In this document: in pieces, positions 1-8,477 of the stretch
How the letters are laid out: each line of letters begins with the position of its first letter
How positions within the stretch are numbered: the stretch's first letter is position 1
Source: an uncultured Helicobacter sp.
GTDB lineage: Bacteria; Campylobacterota; Campylobacteria; Campylobacterales; Helicobacteraceae
DNA length: 34,588 nucleotides
Direction of reading: 5' to 3'
NCBI GenBank assembly: GCA_949299115.1
Contig: CASFZH010000023.1
Span: 1 to 34,588 of the forward strand
Program-made: the position numbers and the translations under genes
The notes under the pieces: generated by a model
Database searches by the model: none
Told to the model about the DNA's origin: nothing
What the model saw: only the letters and a program-made list of their open reading frames with translations

Positions 1-74
1 AGAATTCTCAAAGCTAATAGCAACTTCTAGCAATCATATAGAAGCAAATAAAAAGTATTGTTTATTACAAACCA

Positions 75-94
75 ATATATATATATATATATAT
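75..94. repeat. (AT)10 dinucleotide repeat
   Basis: Ten uninterrupted AT units lie directly after the dapD stop codon; the last T is the last base of that stop codon as read on the minus strand. The tract therefore cannot change DapD, but could alter the spacing of a promoter or terminator for whatever lies to the left of the window. Confidence 0.95.
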
Positions 95-1449
95 CAATGC
101 AATTCTTTATTTAAGGCAATAAATCTAGCACTTTGAAAGGCAATGAGGCAGGAATCTTGCGATGTTATTCTAAAGTGGATTCCGTGCAGTCCACTAAGCT
201 CATGACCCTTATAATATCCATTAGTGTTCGGAATAAAACTTGGATTTGACGATTGGATTTTTTGTGCTTCTTGTGGAGAAATTTTTACAATACTTCCTGC
301 TAAAACACTTATACCAGCATCAATTATACACCCATCTCCAAGACTTATACCAGTCACAGAATTTGCACCAAGCAAACAATTTTCTCCGATAGTAATGGGA
401 GTTGTATTGCCGCCACTAAGTACGCCCAATATACTTGCTCCACCTCCAATATCTGTGCCATTACCAACAATAACAGAAGAACTAATACGTCCCTCATTCA
501 TGCAAGCACCTAACGCTCCAGCATTAAAATTCACATAACTTGCACCGGGCATTTGCGTATAACCAGCGGCTAAAAAAGCACCAAAACGAGTTTTTGCTGT
601 ATCAAGAATTCGAATATTATCTGCTGGTGGTACAATCTGCATAAGATAACGTGGGATTTTATCAATGAAATCAATAGTGGGAAATTCCCCGTCTATTTTT
701 AGAGTAATTTCATTTTGACGTAAATACTCTAACTCATAAGGTTTATTGCCACTCCAAGCGAGATTAGGCAATAATCCAAAAATCCCATCAAGATTCAAAC
801 TACGAAGCTTTGCATATCCCATAGAAAGCGCATAAAGTTTTGCATAGGCAATTTGCAAAGAATGTATTTTTTCGTCATTCACAAAACCGACTAGCTGGAA
901 TTTATAATATTCATTTTCTCCCTTATAAATATCACTAATATGACGTAAAAGTTCAAAAACTATTTGAATATTTTTGTGTGTTCTACCAATATATTGGTGA
1001 ATCACGCTATCAGAAAAAAGAATATCAGCATTTTTTATTGAATAGGGATCAGTTTGGAATTTATTACAAAGATTTTGAAAATTTATAATTGCTTCACTAT
1101 ATTCTTCAAATTCAACTTTAAGTTTTTCTAATTCTTCAATAATAAAAGGATAATAAAGACAAAAAGCACGAAAAACAAAAGCCGCATCAATATCAATGAT
1201 AATTTCATTCTCAAAAGATTCTAATTTCGCTGCTGTGGCAAAAACAGCGAAACTTCCAAAATTTTGTTGAAAATTTAAAAACGGAAAATTCACGCTAATC
1301 ACACTTTGATTATTTAAACGTGAGAGTTCTGCACGGCAAATACCAAAGCATCTTGGCTGCTTGTGCTTTGTATAAAAATCATCAACAAAATGTTTAAAAT
1401 CTTCTTTTGTTGTTATTATTGGAATCAAACAATTATTTTGTGTTGTCAT
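94..1449 (-). CDS. dapD: Tetrahydrodipicolinate N-succinyltransferase (DapD)
   Basis: Transfers succinyl from succinyl-CoA to tetrahydrodipicolinate in the succinylase branch of lysine and meso-diaminopimelate synthesis, a cytoplasmic step that also feeds peptidoglycan. The C-terminal half is a hexapeptide-repeat left-handed beta-helix (about residues 280-400), with the conserved stretches NFNAGALGACMNEGRISSSV, GNGTDIGGGAS and LLGANSVTG. The N-terminal half has the helical and alpha/beta organisation of the longer DapD type found in Campylobacterota. At 451 residues it is longer than the roughly 390-400 residues I recall for H. pylori and C. jejuni. The start is an ATG five bases after AAGGAG. 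It follows the outer-membrane protein gene on the same strand with a gap of about 150 bases, so it probably has its own promoter. Identification is by recognised family motifs. Confidence 0.93.
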   Translation of the reverse strand: MTTQNNCLIPIITTKEDFKHFVDDFYTKHKQPRCFGICRAELSRLNNQSVISVNFPFLNFQQNFGSFAVFATAAKLESFENEIIIDIDAAFVFRAFCLYYPFIIEELEKLKVEFEEYSEAIINFQNLCNKFQTDPYSIKNADILFSDSVIHQYIGRTHKNIQIVFELLRHISDIYKGENEYYKFQLVGFVNDEKIHSLQIAYAKLYALSMGYAKLRSLNLDGIFGLLPNLAWSGNKPYELEYLRQNEITLKIDGEFPTIDFIDKIPRYLMQIVPPADNIRILDTAKTRFGAFLAAGYTQMPGASYVNFNAGALGACMNEGRISSSVIVGNGTDIGGGASILGVLSGGNTTPITIGENCLLGANSVTGISLGDGCIIDAGISVLAGSIVKISPQEAQKIQSSNPSFIPNTNGYYKGHELSGLHGIHFRITSQDSCLIAFQSARFIALNKELH

Positions 1450-1602
1450 AAAATCTCCTTACAAACATGAGATAATTAGGAATCCTAACATATTTTATTA
1501 AAAATTGCAACACATGTAAAATCATACCCGCTTAAAGATACAACAGATAATTAATTAAAATCAATATGATATAGGTGCTCAATACTATCTTTATCAAATT
1601 AG

Positions 1603-2223
1603 TTATTTTACACCTAACAATAAAGAATAATTTACACCAACAAAGACATTAAAACCAAATACATTTTGCTCATTCGTAGCCCTATATTGTATCCCGACAC
1701 CTCTCAATCCTATTTCAAATTGATGTCTATTGTTAAGAGTTGCACGCACACCAAGATTGATTCCACCTGTGATACCCCCTATATATTGTGATCCAACATT
1801 TACAAGCAAATATCCAACTGAAGCACCAATAAACATGCCCATAGTATAACGCTCTTGCACAACAAAATCCGCAAGATAATCAAAATTTAAATCAGCACGA
1901 TGTGTAATTCCAAACCTTTCTAGGTCAATTAATTGTGCATTAGGGTTAGCTGCATAACTAGGTGCATTAAAAGAAGCTGCATAAGCCAAATAGAATCGCA
2001 TACCATTTCTTGGATTAAAAAAAGCCTGATAACCACCTCTTAGCCCTGCTGTTATACCAGTACCAATATTTGAACTACCATTATTTAGACTTAAAATTGC
2101 ACCAGCAGACCCACCTAAATCAAAACCGATAAAACCCGCATTTTTACCTGCAAAAGCATAATTAAGACTTGATAAACAAAAAATAAAACCTGCAAATATA
2201 AATCTTTTAAAATAAGATACCAT
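1603..2223 (-). CDS. Small outer-membrane beta-barrel protein
   Basis: Predicted 206-residue outer-membrane protein of unknown specific function. An N-terminal signal peptide (hydrophobic residues about 8-24, ending in SLNYAFA, cleavage likely after AFA) is followed by alternating amphipathic strands rich in Gly, Asn and aromatic residues, typical of an eight-strand or similar barrel. The end, GVNYSLLLGVK, matches the hydrophobic C-terminal strands of Helicobacter outer-membrane proteins, though it does not end in Phe. The ATG lies six bases after AAGGG. A run of eight T (minus strand) sits in the leader 15-22 bases upstream of the start, a place where slippage could change expression. It is smaller than Hop/Hor proteins of H. 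pylori, so it is not assigned to a named family. Confidence 0.75.
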   Translation of the reverse strand: MVSYFKRFIFAGFIFCLSSLNYAFAGKNAGFIGFDLGGSAGAILSLNNGSSNIGTGITAGLRGGYQAFFNPRNGMRFYLAYAASFNAPSYAANPNAQLIDLERFGITHRADLNFDYLADFVVQERYTMGMFIGASVGYLLVNVGSQYIGGITGGINLGVRATLNNRHQFEIGLRGVGIQYRATNEQNVFGFNVFVGVNYSLLLGVK

Positions 2224-2237
2224 GCCATACCCTTAAC

Positions 2238-2245
2238 AAAAAAAA
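2238..2245 (-). repeat. T8 homopolymer in the leader of the outer-membrane protein gene
   Basis: Eight T on the minus strand, 15-22 bases before the ATG of the outer-membrane protein and just upstream of its ribosome binding site. Homopolymers near outer-membrane protein genes are known slippage sites in Helicobacter; eight bases is at the short end. Confidence 0.6.
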
Positions 2246-2360
2246 TCAAGCAAAATCAAACATATACAGTATCGTCTTTTACAGATGAATTTTAAATTAT
2301 TTTACATTGTTATCATTATTTGTCGTTTGCAATAATAATATAGACTTTTGTAATTCCAAT

Positions 2361-2639
2361 CTATACCAAGCCATTTTTGCTTATATGGGAGGCATTTTGG
2401 GCATTTTGCAACCATATAAAAACATCTACAACAGCCTGATATAACTCTGGAGGCACATTACTATTTATATCCATTTTTATAAGAGAATCAACAAGTTCGG
2501 CATTGCAAAATAAAGGAATTTGATATTCATTTGCCTTTGCGATAATAGCTTCTGCGATTTTTCCTTGTCCACTTGCGACAACACGTGGCGCATAATCTTT
2601 GTATTCCTCATATGCAAGTGCGGCAGCTTTTTTTCTCAA
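2361..2639 (-). CDS. FlhB C-terminal-domain paralogue (FlhX-like export switch protein)
   Basis: A 92-residue protein corresponding only to the soluble C-terminal domain of the flagellar export gate protein FlhB (FlhB/YscU family). It has the post-cleavage part of that domain (AAALAYEEYKDYAPRVVASG, then QIPLFCNAELVDSLIKMDI and PPELYQAVVDVFIWL) and neither the four membrane helices nor the NPTH autocleavage site. Such stand-alone copies are known in Campylobacterota (called FlhX or FlhB2), where they can stand in for the cleaved FlhB fragment during substrate switching. I place the start at TTG 2639 because AAGGAG lies six bases upstream; the longer reading frame to 2672 would bury that site. 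Its neighbours are not flagellar genes. Confidence 0.88.
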   Translation of the reverse strand: MRKKAAALAYEEYKDYAPRVVASGQGKIAEAIIAKANEYQIPLFCNAELVDSLIKMDINSNVPPELYQAVVDVFIWLQNAQNASHISKNGLV

Positions 2640-2780
2640 GATACACTCCTTAACAAAAAAGATTCCAATCAATATCTATTACAATTCAATACCAATGATT
2701 TTTAATAATACCGTAAGAAATAATCACAATCGTTAATTTGGTTTTATATTTATACATTGTGTCATTGTAATTTTAATATT

Positions 2781-2831
2781 ATGACTGTAAAATCAAAAAA
2801 TAAAATGACATTAAATTTAAAATAAAATGAC
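2781..2831 (+). promoter_or_regulatory. Three spaced ATGAC repeats upstream of lptE
   Basis: ATGAC occurs at 2781, 2805 and 2827, spaced 24 and 22 bases, about two helical turns. The last two belong to a 12-base exact direct repeat, AAATAAAATGAC (2798-2809 and 2820-2831). The array ends 11 bases before the lptE -10 box, the position expected for an activator or response-regulator site. The binding protein is unknown. Confidence 0.4.
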
Positions 2832-2839
2832 CGTATTTT

Positions 2840-2848
2840 TGTTATAAT
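2840..2848 (+). promoter_or_regulatory. Extended -10 promoter of lptE
   Basis: TGTTATAAT, an exact extended -10 element 38 bases before the lptE ATG. No -35 hexamer is evident, as is usual for housekeeping promoters in Helicobacter and Campylobacter. Confidence 0.7.
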
Positions 2849-2886
2849 AGCCCATATCTAACTAAAACTAAAAGTGAATTCATAGA

Positions 2887-3441
2887 ATGAAGCATAGTCG
2901 TCTGATTCTGTATGTTTTGTCAAAAAAAAGCGTAATAAACATAATTTATATATTAAGCATATTTTATAATGGAATATTCTATTTTGGTTGTGGGTATAAA
3001 CCAATGTCATATTTTGCAAACAAAGCTCTAGGTGATAAGGTATACGTGAAACTAAAGATTAATTTAGAAAACCCAGAAGAATCCGTAAGAATAAAAGATA
3101 TGATAAATGAGGCAATATCATCACGTTTTCATTCTAGAGTCGTGAATCAAAATGAAGCAGATTCAATACTTGAAGTAGATGTCGTAAGCATTAAAGATGC
3201 TATTATTGCAACAAATGCACAAGGATTTGCAACTTTTTATCGTGTTTATGTACAAGTAACATACAGCTTTACGCATAATAATAGGACATTTAATTTTTCA
3301 AACCCGGGATATTATGATTATGCTGCTTCAATTACCAATCCTATTACCACATATAATAATCGCTCAAATGCTATTATTGAAGCAGCAAAACAGGGACTTG
3401 ATAGATTTATCTCGCAAGTTGGATACAGCACCTCATTTTAA
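2887..3441 (+). CDS. lptE: LPS assembly lipoprotein LptE
   Basis: Probable LptE, the outer-membrane lipoprotein that plugs the LptD barrel and delivers lipopolysaccharide to the cell surface. The 184-residue product has a long N-terminal hydrophobic segment (about residues 16-34) ending in a loose lipobox with Cys35 followed by GYKPM, a signature seen in Campylobacterota LptE proteins. The mature part has the expected small alpha/beta layout: VYVKLKINLENPEE, a helix, ADSILEVDV, then strands with FATFYRVYVQVTYSF and a final helix. The ribosome binding site before the ATG is weak. It stands alone with its own promoter. The lipobox (YFGC) lacks the usual Leu at -3, so lipidation is an inference. 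Confidence 0.75.
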   Translation: MKHSRLILYVLSKKSVINIIYILSIFYNGIFYFGCGYKPMSYFANKALGDKVYVKLKINLENPEESVRIKDMINEAISSRFHSRVVNQNEADSILEVDVVSIKDAIIATNAQGFATFYRVYVQVTYSFTHNNRTFNFSNPGYYDYAASITNPITTYNNRSNAIIEAAKQGLDRFISQVGYSTSF

Positions 3442-3693
3442 CACGAAACCTATAAATTTACATATATTTATTGTAGATAAGTTAGTTTTGTATACTATTT
3501 TAAGTTTCTCTACTTATACTATATTATGACAACCATATCTCATGTCCTTTACCAAATCTATCATAAATCTTTTTCATATCATAACTAATTATTGAAAACC
3601 TTTTCAAGACTAATCACATAAGTGTATTTCATTGTGGATTATGAGTATCAAATGAGATTACGATGATTCGGCCAATTATATAAAATTAGCAAG

Positions 3694-3742
3694 TTATTTA
3701 GCAAATCAAAAGACGTATTTATAAATTTGATTTGCTAAATAA
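3694..3742. repeat. Perfect 17-bp inverted repeat
   Basis: The arm TTATTTAGCAAATCAAA (3694-3710) is exactly complementary to 3726-3742 across a 15-base loop. The stem is AT-rich and has no following U tract, so it is not a classical terminator by itself. Confidence 0.9.
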
Positions 3743-3750
3743 TTAATCAA

Positions 3751-3781
3751 AAAAATCATCACTGTATCATTGATGATTTTT
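3751..3781. terminator. Bidirectional terminator-like hairpin
   Basis: The arm AAAAATCATCA (3751-3761) pairs exactly with TGATGATTTTT (3771-3781) across nine bases. The A/T ends give a U-rich 3' side in either direction, so it could end both lptE (plus) and mraY (minus) transcripts, although it is 260-310 bases from either stop codon. Confidence 0.5.
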
Positions 3782-4039
3782 CTTGATATTTTTAGTTTCT
3801 TTAAAACTACTAGGTATTTTTGCGATAGCTACCTAATATTTTATCTAAAACTATAATTTCTTGTTTCTTAACAATGTAACTTTTGATTCTGGATTTCTTG
3901 GATTATAAACACAACATTTGTAATAGATTTGCTGCCTAATTATAATCAAACACACTACAACTAATCAACAATATAGCAAGACCATTTAAAAAACTATTTG
4001 TGTATTTTAGATAGCAGAAATATTCAAAACCACCCTAAA

Positions 4040-5110
4040 TCAACGTATCTTTAATGTAATTAAGGCAATGAGATTACTTAAAATAGCAATAATCCAAAAT
4101 CGCACGATAATTTTGTTCTCCGCCCATCCTTTCACTTCAAAATGATGATGAATGGGTGCCATTAAAAATATACGTTTGTGTCGTAGTTTATAACTACCAA
4201 TCTGCAAAATAACAGAAATAGTTTCAATAACAAAAATTGAACCAATAAGAATTAATAAAATCTCATTTTTTGAAACAATCGCACAAAATGCGATAAAACC
4301 ACCAAGTGCCAAACTACCGCTATCTCCCATAAATACTTGAGCAGGATGGCAGTTATACCACAAGAAACCAAAAAGTGCACCAATCATTGCAAGACTTAAT
4401 ATCATAATTTCACCAGAATCCGCAATATGTGGCCATAAAAGATATTTTGCCATCTCAAAATTTCCACCAACATACATGAAAACACTTAAGGAAGAAAGTG
4501 CACAAATAGAAGGAACCGTTGCTAATCCATCTAAACCATCTGTTACATTAACAGCGTTAGTTGTTGCTAAAAATACAAGAATCCATAAAGCAATAATAAA
4601 ATACGGACAATTGGGCAAACTCAAAATGGGCTTTTTTACTAAAGGTATATAAAAATCTGCATTCAATCCAATCCAATACAACCATACACTTATGAGGCAA
4701 GCAACACAAAATAAAAAGAAGAATTTTGCCTTAGAACTCATTCCCGCATTATTCCTAGCCACAATTTTCATATAATCATCTCGTGCACCAATAAACATAA
4801 ACAACAAGAGGCACGCTATGCCAATTTGCACATACATATTATCCAACCTCGCTGTTAAAATGCTAGCAGTAACGGCTGAAAGAACAAAAACTAAACCACC
4901 CATTGTTGGTGTATCTTTTTTGTTGGCATGAGCTTTAATAGAAGTTGAAATAGGTTGGCTTGCCTTTTTTAATTTTGCCCAATTAATGAAATATGGCATT
5001 ATAAAAACCGTCATAAGAAAAGCAATGAAAAATGCTAAACCGGCACGAAAGGTAATATATTTAATAATAGCAATATTAAAGAATCCATGCATATATAATT
5101 CATATAACAT
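4040..5110 (-). CDS. mraY: Phospho-N-acetylmuramoyl-pentapeptide-transferase (MraY)
   Basis: Integral membrane enzyme that joins UDP-MurNAc-pentapeptide to undecaprenyl phosphate to make lipid I, the first membrane step of peptidoglycan synthesis. The 356-residue length and roughly ten hydrophobic segments fit the family. Catalytic and binding motifs are present: [12 protein letters not shown], the Asp-rich [27 protein letters not shown], and the C-terminal [13 protein letters not shown] with its HHH triad. The ATG follows AAGG by seven bases. It diverges from gpmI across about 210 bases; a mraY-pgm pairing also occurs in Campylobacter jejuni. In Campylobacter murD follows mraY, but here a long non-coding region follows and murD is absent. 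Confidence 0.97.
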   Translation of the reverse strand: MLYELYMHGFFNIAIIKYITFRAGLAFFIAFLMTVFIMPYFINWAKLKKASQPISTSIKAHANKKDTPTMGGLVFVLSAVTASILTARLDNMYVQIGIACLLLFMFIGARDDYMKIVARNNAGMSSKAKFFFLFCVACLISVWLYWIGLNADFYIPLVKKPILSLPNCPYFIIALWILVFLATTNAVNVTDGLDGLATVPSICALSSLSVFMYVGGNFEMAKYLLWPHIADSGEIMILSLAMIGALFGFLWYNCHPAQVFMGDSGSLALGGFIAFCAIVSKNEILLILIGSIFVIETISVILQIGSYKLRHKRIFLMAPIHHHFEVKGWAENKIIVRFWIIAILSNLIALITLKIR

Positions 5111-5323
5111 TATGATACCTTGAAATTTGAATTTACAACCATAAAATCCACAATGTATAAATCATTTATATCTTACAGCATAACTAAATACATTTTATGA
5201 AGGATTCTATATTTTATTTCAACCAAATATTTATTTGATTTTTTACTATAAAATTATACATTAGCTTTACAAAATTTTGTGAGAATTTTGAAAGTTCATA
5301 ATCTCAATATTAAAGGTTTTACA

Positions 5324-6859
5324 ATGAGCAAAAAAGTTCTTTTAATTATTACAGATGGAATAGGATATAACCCAAAAACAACCTATAATGCCTTTTATCA
5401 TGCTAAAAAACCACATTATGATTATTTATTTCAAAATATCCCCAATTCTCTCATTACAACGCACGGATTAAGCGTTGGACTACCTCATGGACAAATGGGA
5501 AATTCTGAAGTTGGACACATGAGTCTAGGGAGCGGAAGAATCATATTTCAAGATTTAGTTAAAATCAACAACGCCATCGATGATAAGAGTATTGCAAATA
5601 ATGCTGCATTACGAGATATTTTAGATTCTGTGTCAGTATTGCATTTGGGGGTTTTAGCCAGCGATGGTGGTGTTCATGCACATATAAATCATCTGAAAGC
5701 ATTAGCAAAAATAGCACAAAATAACAGCAAAAAAATATGGCTACACCTGATTACAGATGGGCGAGATGTAAAACCACAAAGCTTTTTAAGATACCTTGAA
5801 ACTTTACAAGATATTTTAGATTCAAACACTAAAATTGCTACAATTTGCGGTAGATTCTATGCTATGGATAGAGATAATCGATGGGATAGAATAGAATCTG
5901 CATTTAAGGTATTAGCATACGGAGATAATCCGCAACATTGCAGTATTGAATCATATATCCAAAAATCTTATCAACAAAATATATTTGATGAATTTATTGT
6001 CCCAGCAAGCTTTAATGGCTACAAGGGTTTTTCTGCAAAAGATATACAAACATTATCTCAAAATCATATTGGTAAAAATGAGATAGATGCACAAACAGAG
6101 GGTTTTATTTTTGTAAATTATCGCAGCGATAGAGCAAGGGAGATTATTGCAAGTATTGGGTTAAAAAACTTTAATTCTTTTCAACGTGCATTTATGCCAA
6201 ACCTCTTTATTGCTTGCATGTGCGAGTATGATAAAAAATTTCCTTTTTTAGTTTTGTTTCCAAAAGACAATATCACCAACACGCTTGCAGAAGTCATAGC
6301 AGAACATGGATTGCGGCAAGCCCATGTCGCTGAAACTGAAAAGTATGCTCATGTAACTTTCTTCTTCAACGGTGGTAGAGAAAAAGAATTTCATGGTGAA
6401 ACAAGATTACTCATAGAATCTCCAAAAGTCAAAACTTATGACCTACAACCAGAAATGAGTGCAAAAGAGGTTGCTGATGGGGTATGCGACTTTATACAAA
6501 AACAATATGACTTTATAGTAGTTAATTTTGCTAATGGCGATATGGTTGGACATACAGGCAATTTTGAGGCAAGCATCCAAGCAGTAGAAGCATTGGATAA
6601 AGAAATTGCTAAAATATGGAATGTTGCTAAACAAAATAACTACAACATAATAATGACAAGCGATCATGGGAACTGTGAAGAAATGAAAGACGAGAATCTA
6701 AAACCGCTTACAAATCACACAATAGGTGATGTATTTTGTTTTATTGATTCAAAAAAAGTCAAACATATCCATAATGGCACATTAAGCAATATTGCACCCA
6801 GTGTTTTAAAACTTATGGACATTAAAATACCAAAAGAAATGGATAACCCCTTATTTTAA
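5324..6859 (+). CDS. gpmI: 2,3-bisphosphoglycerate-independent phosphoglycerate mutase (GpmI)
   Basis: Interconverts 3- and 2-phosphoglycerate in glycolysis and gluconeogenesis using two Mn2+ ions and a phosphoserine intermediate. The 511-residue product has the metal-binding ITDGIG (Asp11), the nucleophile Ser61 in GQMGNSEVGHMSLGSG, the phosphotransferase-insert motifs VHAHINH, DGRDV and FVNYRSDRAREI, and the C-terminal metal ligands in FANGDMVGHTGN and TSDHGNCEEM. I choose ATG 5324 because AAAGG precedes it by six bases and the product then begins MSKKVLLIITDG as in the family; an in-frame GTG at 5279 would add 15 residues with no similarity to expect. Divergent from mraY. Confidence 0.96.
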   Translation: MSKKVLLIITDGIGYNPKTTYNAFYHAKKPHYDYLFQNIPNSLITTHGLSVGLPHGQMGNSEVGHMSLGSGRIIFQDLVKINNAIDDKSIANNAALRDILDSVSVLHLGVLASDGGVHAHINHLKALAKIAQNNSKKIWLHLITDGRDVKPQSFLRYLETLQDILDSNTKIATICGRFYAMDRDNRWDRIESAFKVLAYGDNPQHCSIESYIQKSYQQNIFDEFIVPASFNGYKGFSAKDIQTLSQNHIGKNEIDAQTEGFIFVNYRSDRAREIIASIGLKNFNSFQRAFMPNLFIACMCEYDKKFPFLVLFPKDNITNTLAEVIAEHGLRQAHVAETEKYAHVTFFFNGGREKEFHGETRLLIESPKVKTYDLQPEMSAKEVADGVCDFIQKQYDFIVVNFANGDMVGHTGNFEASIQAVEALDKEIAKIWNVAKQNNYNIIMTSDHGNCEEMKDENLKPLTNHTIGDVFCFIDSKKVKHIHNGTLSNIAPSVLKLMDIKIPKEMDNPLF

Positions 6860-6943
6860 TTTGATACATTCAATTCTTGACTTTTTTGTATCTTTATTAT
6901 ATGATTTGTAATGAGATTCTATTGAAACACAAGGTTTAAAAAT

Positions 6944-8386
6944 ATGCAACGTGTGGTTTTTGCCTCATTCTCTATTATTATAATTTTTATATTTTATTTT
7001 CTACTTAATTCCACAAATTTTGAACGCATAGAACCACGTTTAGAACTTTATGTAATTAAAGATAAAAACATAATTTACCCATTTAACAGTCCACTATTTA
7101 ATCCCTTAAATGACATTAAATTACACGCATTTGATTCAAGTGGATTATCTAAATATTCTATCAAAGTAACAAATACTCGCAATGAAACAATTTTAGAAAA
7201 AAATGATGTATTATTAAAACGTTCTCAAAGCTTAGATATTGTGTTACCAAAACTTCCAAACTTAGAAAATGGTGATAAAATAACATATAGCGTAAGTGTT
7301 GAGGATTGGAGTAATGCCAATTTTTTTAGGGGAAATAAAACCACAATCACTAAACACTTTACCATTAATACAATAGCACCAAAAATTCAAATTATTGCGA
7401 CATCAGAACAAATCGCATATGGAGGTAGTGCGTTAATTGCATTTCAAATCCAAGATTTACCTCTTTATCAACAAATTGATGGAGGCGGTATACATAGCGT
7501 AATGGTTAGCAACGGGCAGAATAATTTTAAGGCTTATCCTTATATAAATAAACAGGGCAAACTTATCTATCTTGCGTTAATTGCTTGGCCTATTACAAAC
7601 TCATTCTTTGACGGTAAAATTTACGTCTTTGATAAAGCCATGAATGAACAAAGTATCGTTATACCTATTGCCACAAGTATTAGTTTTGTGAAACGAAAAT
7701 TTAATGTTATTATGAGTGATAAAAACTTAGAACAGTTAATTGAACGGATAGAAAAATATACCTTGATTCCTTCAAACATGCTATCAAATGCTGAAAAATT
7801 TCAATACCTTAATGAATCTATAAGACAACAAGATAACAGAAAAATTGCAGACTTTTTTCAACCCTCATCGCATAATATCACAATAAGCAATGATTTGCCA
7901 TATTTCAATGCTTTTAACCCTATTGATACCTATCAGATTTCCGGACATTTCGGAGATGAACATATTTTTAAACACAATAAAAACAATATAGGAACATCAA
8001 TACGTCTTGGCATTGATTTATTATCTCCCAAACACACAACTATTAATGGCAGCAATGATGGAATAGTATTGTATACCGGAAAGCTTGGTACCTATGGAAA
8101 TATCGTTGTATTACATCATGATTTGGGACTAGGTAGTATTTATGGCTATTTAGATGAAGTATCAACTACTTCTGGACATGTTACATCTTCGAGTATACTT
8201 GGTATTGTGGGACGGAGCGGGTTTGCAACAACACATAGTGTGTATTTTGCCACATTATTACAAGGGTATTTTGTGAATCCTAGAGAATGGTTAAATCAAA
8301 CTTGGATCAATAACAATATCAATCGAGTATTAAAAGAAGCGGATAATTTTGGTATCATGCAATTATCTTATGAACCATCATCATAA
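6944..8386 (+). CDS. M23-fold peptidoglycan protein lacking the zinc-site histidines
   Basis: A 480-residue membrane-anchored or secreted protein: one N-terminal hydrophobic segment (about 4-22), a periplasmic region with an immunoglobulin-like stretch (DIKLHAFDSSGLSKYSIKV), a helical linker, and a C-terminal LytM/M23 domain (about 330-455). The fold is clear from SGHFGDEH, LGIDLLS, GIVLYTGKLGTYGNIVVLHH, GLGSIYGYL and the closing LLQGYFVNPREWLNQTWI. Catalytic M23 enzymes have HxGxD, a His in the Y(A/G)H motif, and HxH. Here those read R354-L-G-I-D358, Y400-G-Y402 and S432-V-Y434, so only the Asp remains. It is probably a non-catalytic partner or regulator of a wall hydrolase, as degenerate LytM proteins such as EnvC and NlpD are. 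It lies 84 bases after gpmI, with fliP 91 bases downstream. Confidence 0.85.
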   Translation: MQRVVFASFSIIIIFIFYFLLNSTNFERIEPRLELYVIKDKNIIYPFNSPLFNPLNDIKLHAFDSSGLSKYSIKVTNTRNETILEKNDVLLKRSQSLDIVLPKLPNLENGDKITYSVSVEDWSNANFFRGNKTTITKHFTINTIAPKIQIIATSEQIAYGGSALIAFQIQDLPLYQQIDGGGIHSVMVSNGQNNFKAYPYINKQGKLIYLALIAWPITNSFFDGKIYVFDKAMNEQSIVIPIATSISFVKRKFNVIMSDKNLEQLIERIEKYTLIPSNMLSNAEKFQYLNESIRQQDNRKIADFFQPSSHNITISNDLPYFNAFNPIDTYQISGHFGDEHIFKHNKNNIGTSIRLGIDLLSPKHTTINGSNDGIVLYTGKLGTYGNIVVLHHDLGLGSIYGYLDEVSTTSGHVTSSSILGIVGRSGFATTHSVYFATLLQGYFVNPREWLNQTWINNNINRVLKEADNFGIMQLSYEPSS

Positions 8387-8425
8387 ACTCTCCTAAATAG
8401 AATTACACATATTCTATGGAATCTG

Positions 8426-8434
8426 TGGTATAAT
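8426..8434 (+). promoter_or_regulatory. Extended -10 promoter of fliP
   Basis: TGGTATAAT, an exact extended -10 element 43 bases before the fliP start codon. It suggests sigma-70-type rather than sigma-54 or sigma-28 control, as expected for an early flagellar export gene. Confidence 0.65.
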
Positions 8435-8477
8435 ATTTTTTAACAACCATTAAACATATCGTTATTTAAGGTTATAT

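Larger units (their letters stand above)
3442..4039. other. Non-coding stretch between lptE and mraY (convergent)
   Basis: About 600 bases with no plausible gene on either strand. It contains two adjacent hairpins (3694-3742 and 3751-3781), which probably separate the converging transcripts, and otherwise AT-rich sequence full of stops. No decayed gene is recognisable. Confidence 0.6.

Noticed and set aside
2307..2321. A stretch resembling a Fur box (AATAATGATAAC on the minus strand) upstream of the outer-membrane protein gene
   Set aside because: Only two hexamers match and the region is AT-rich, so a chance match is likely. A similar ATAATGATAAT at about 17741 has no gene near it.
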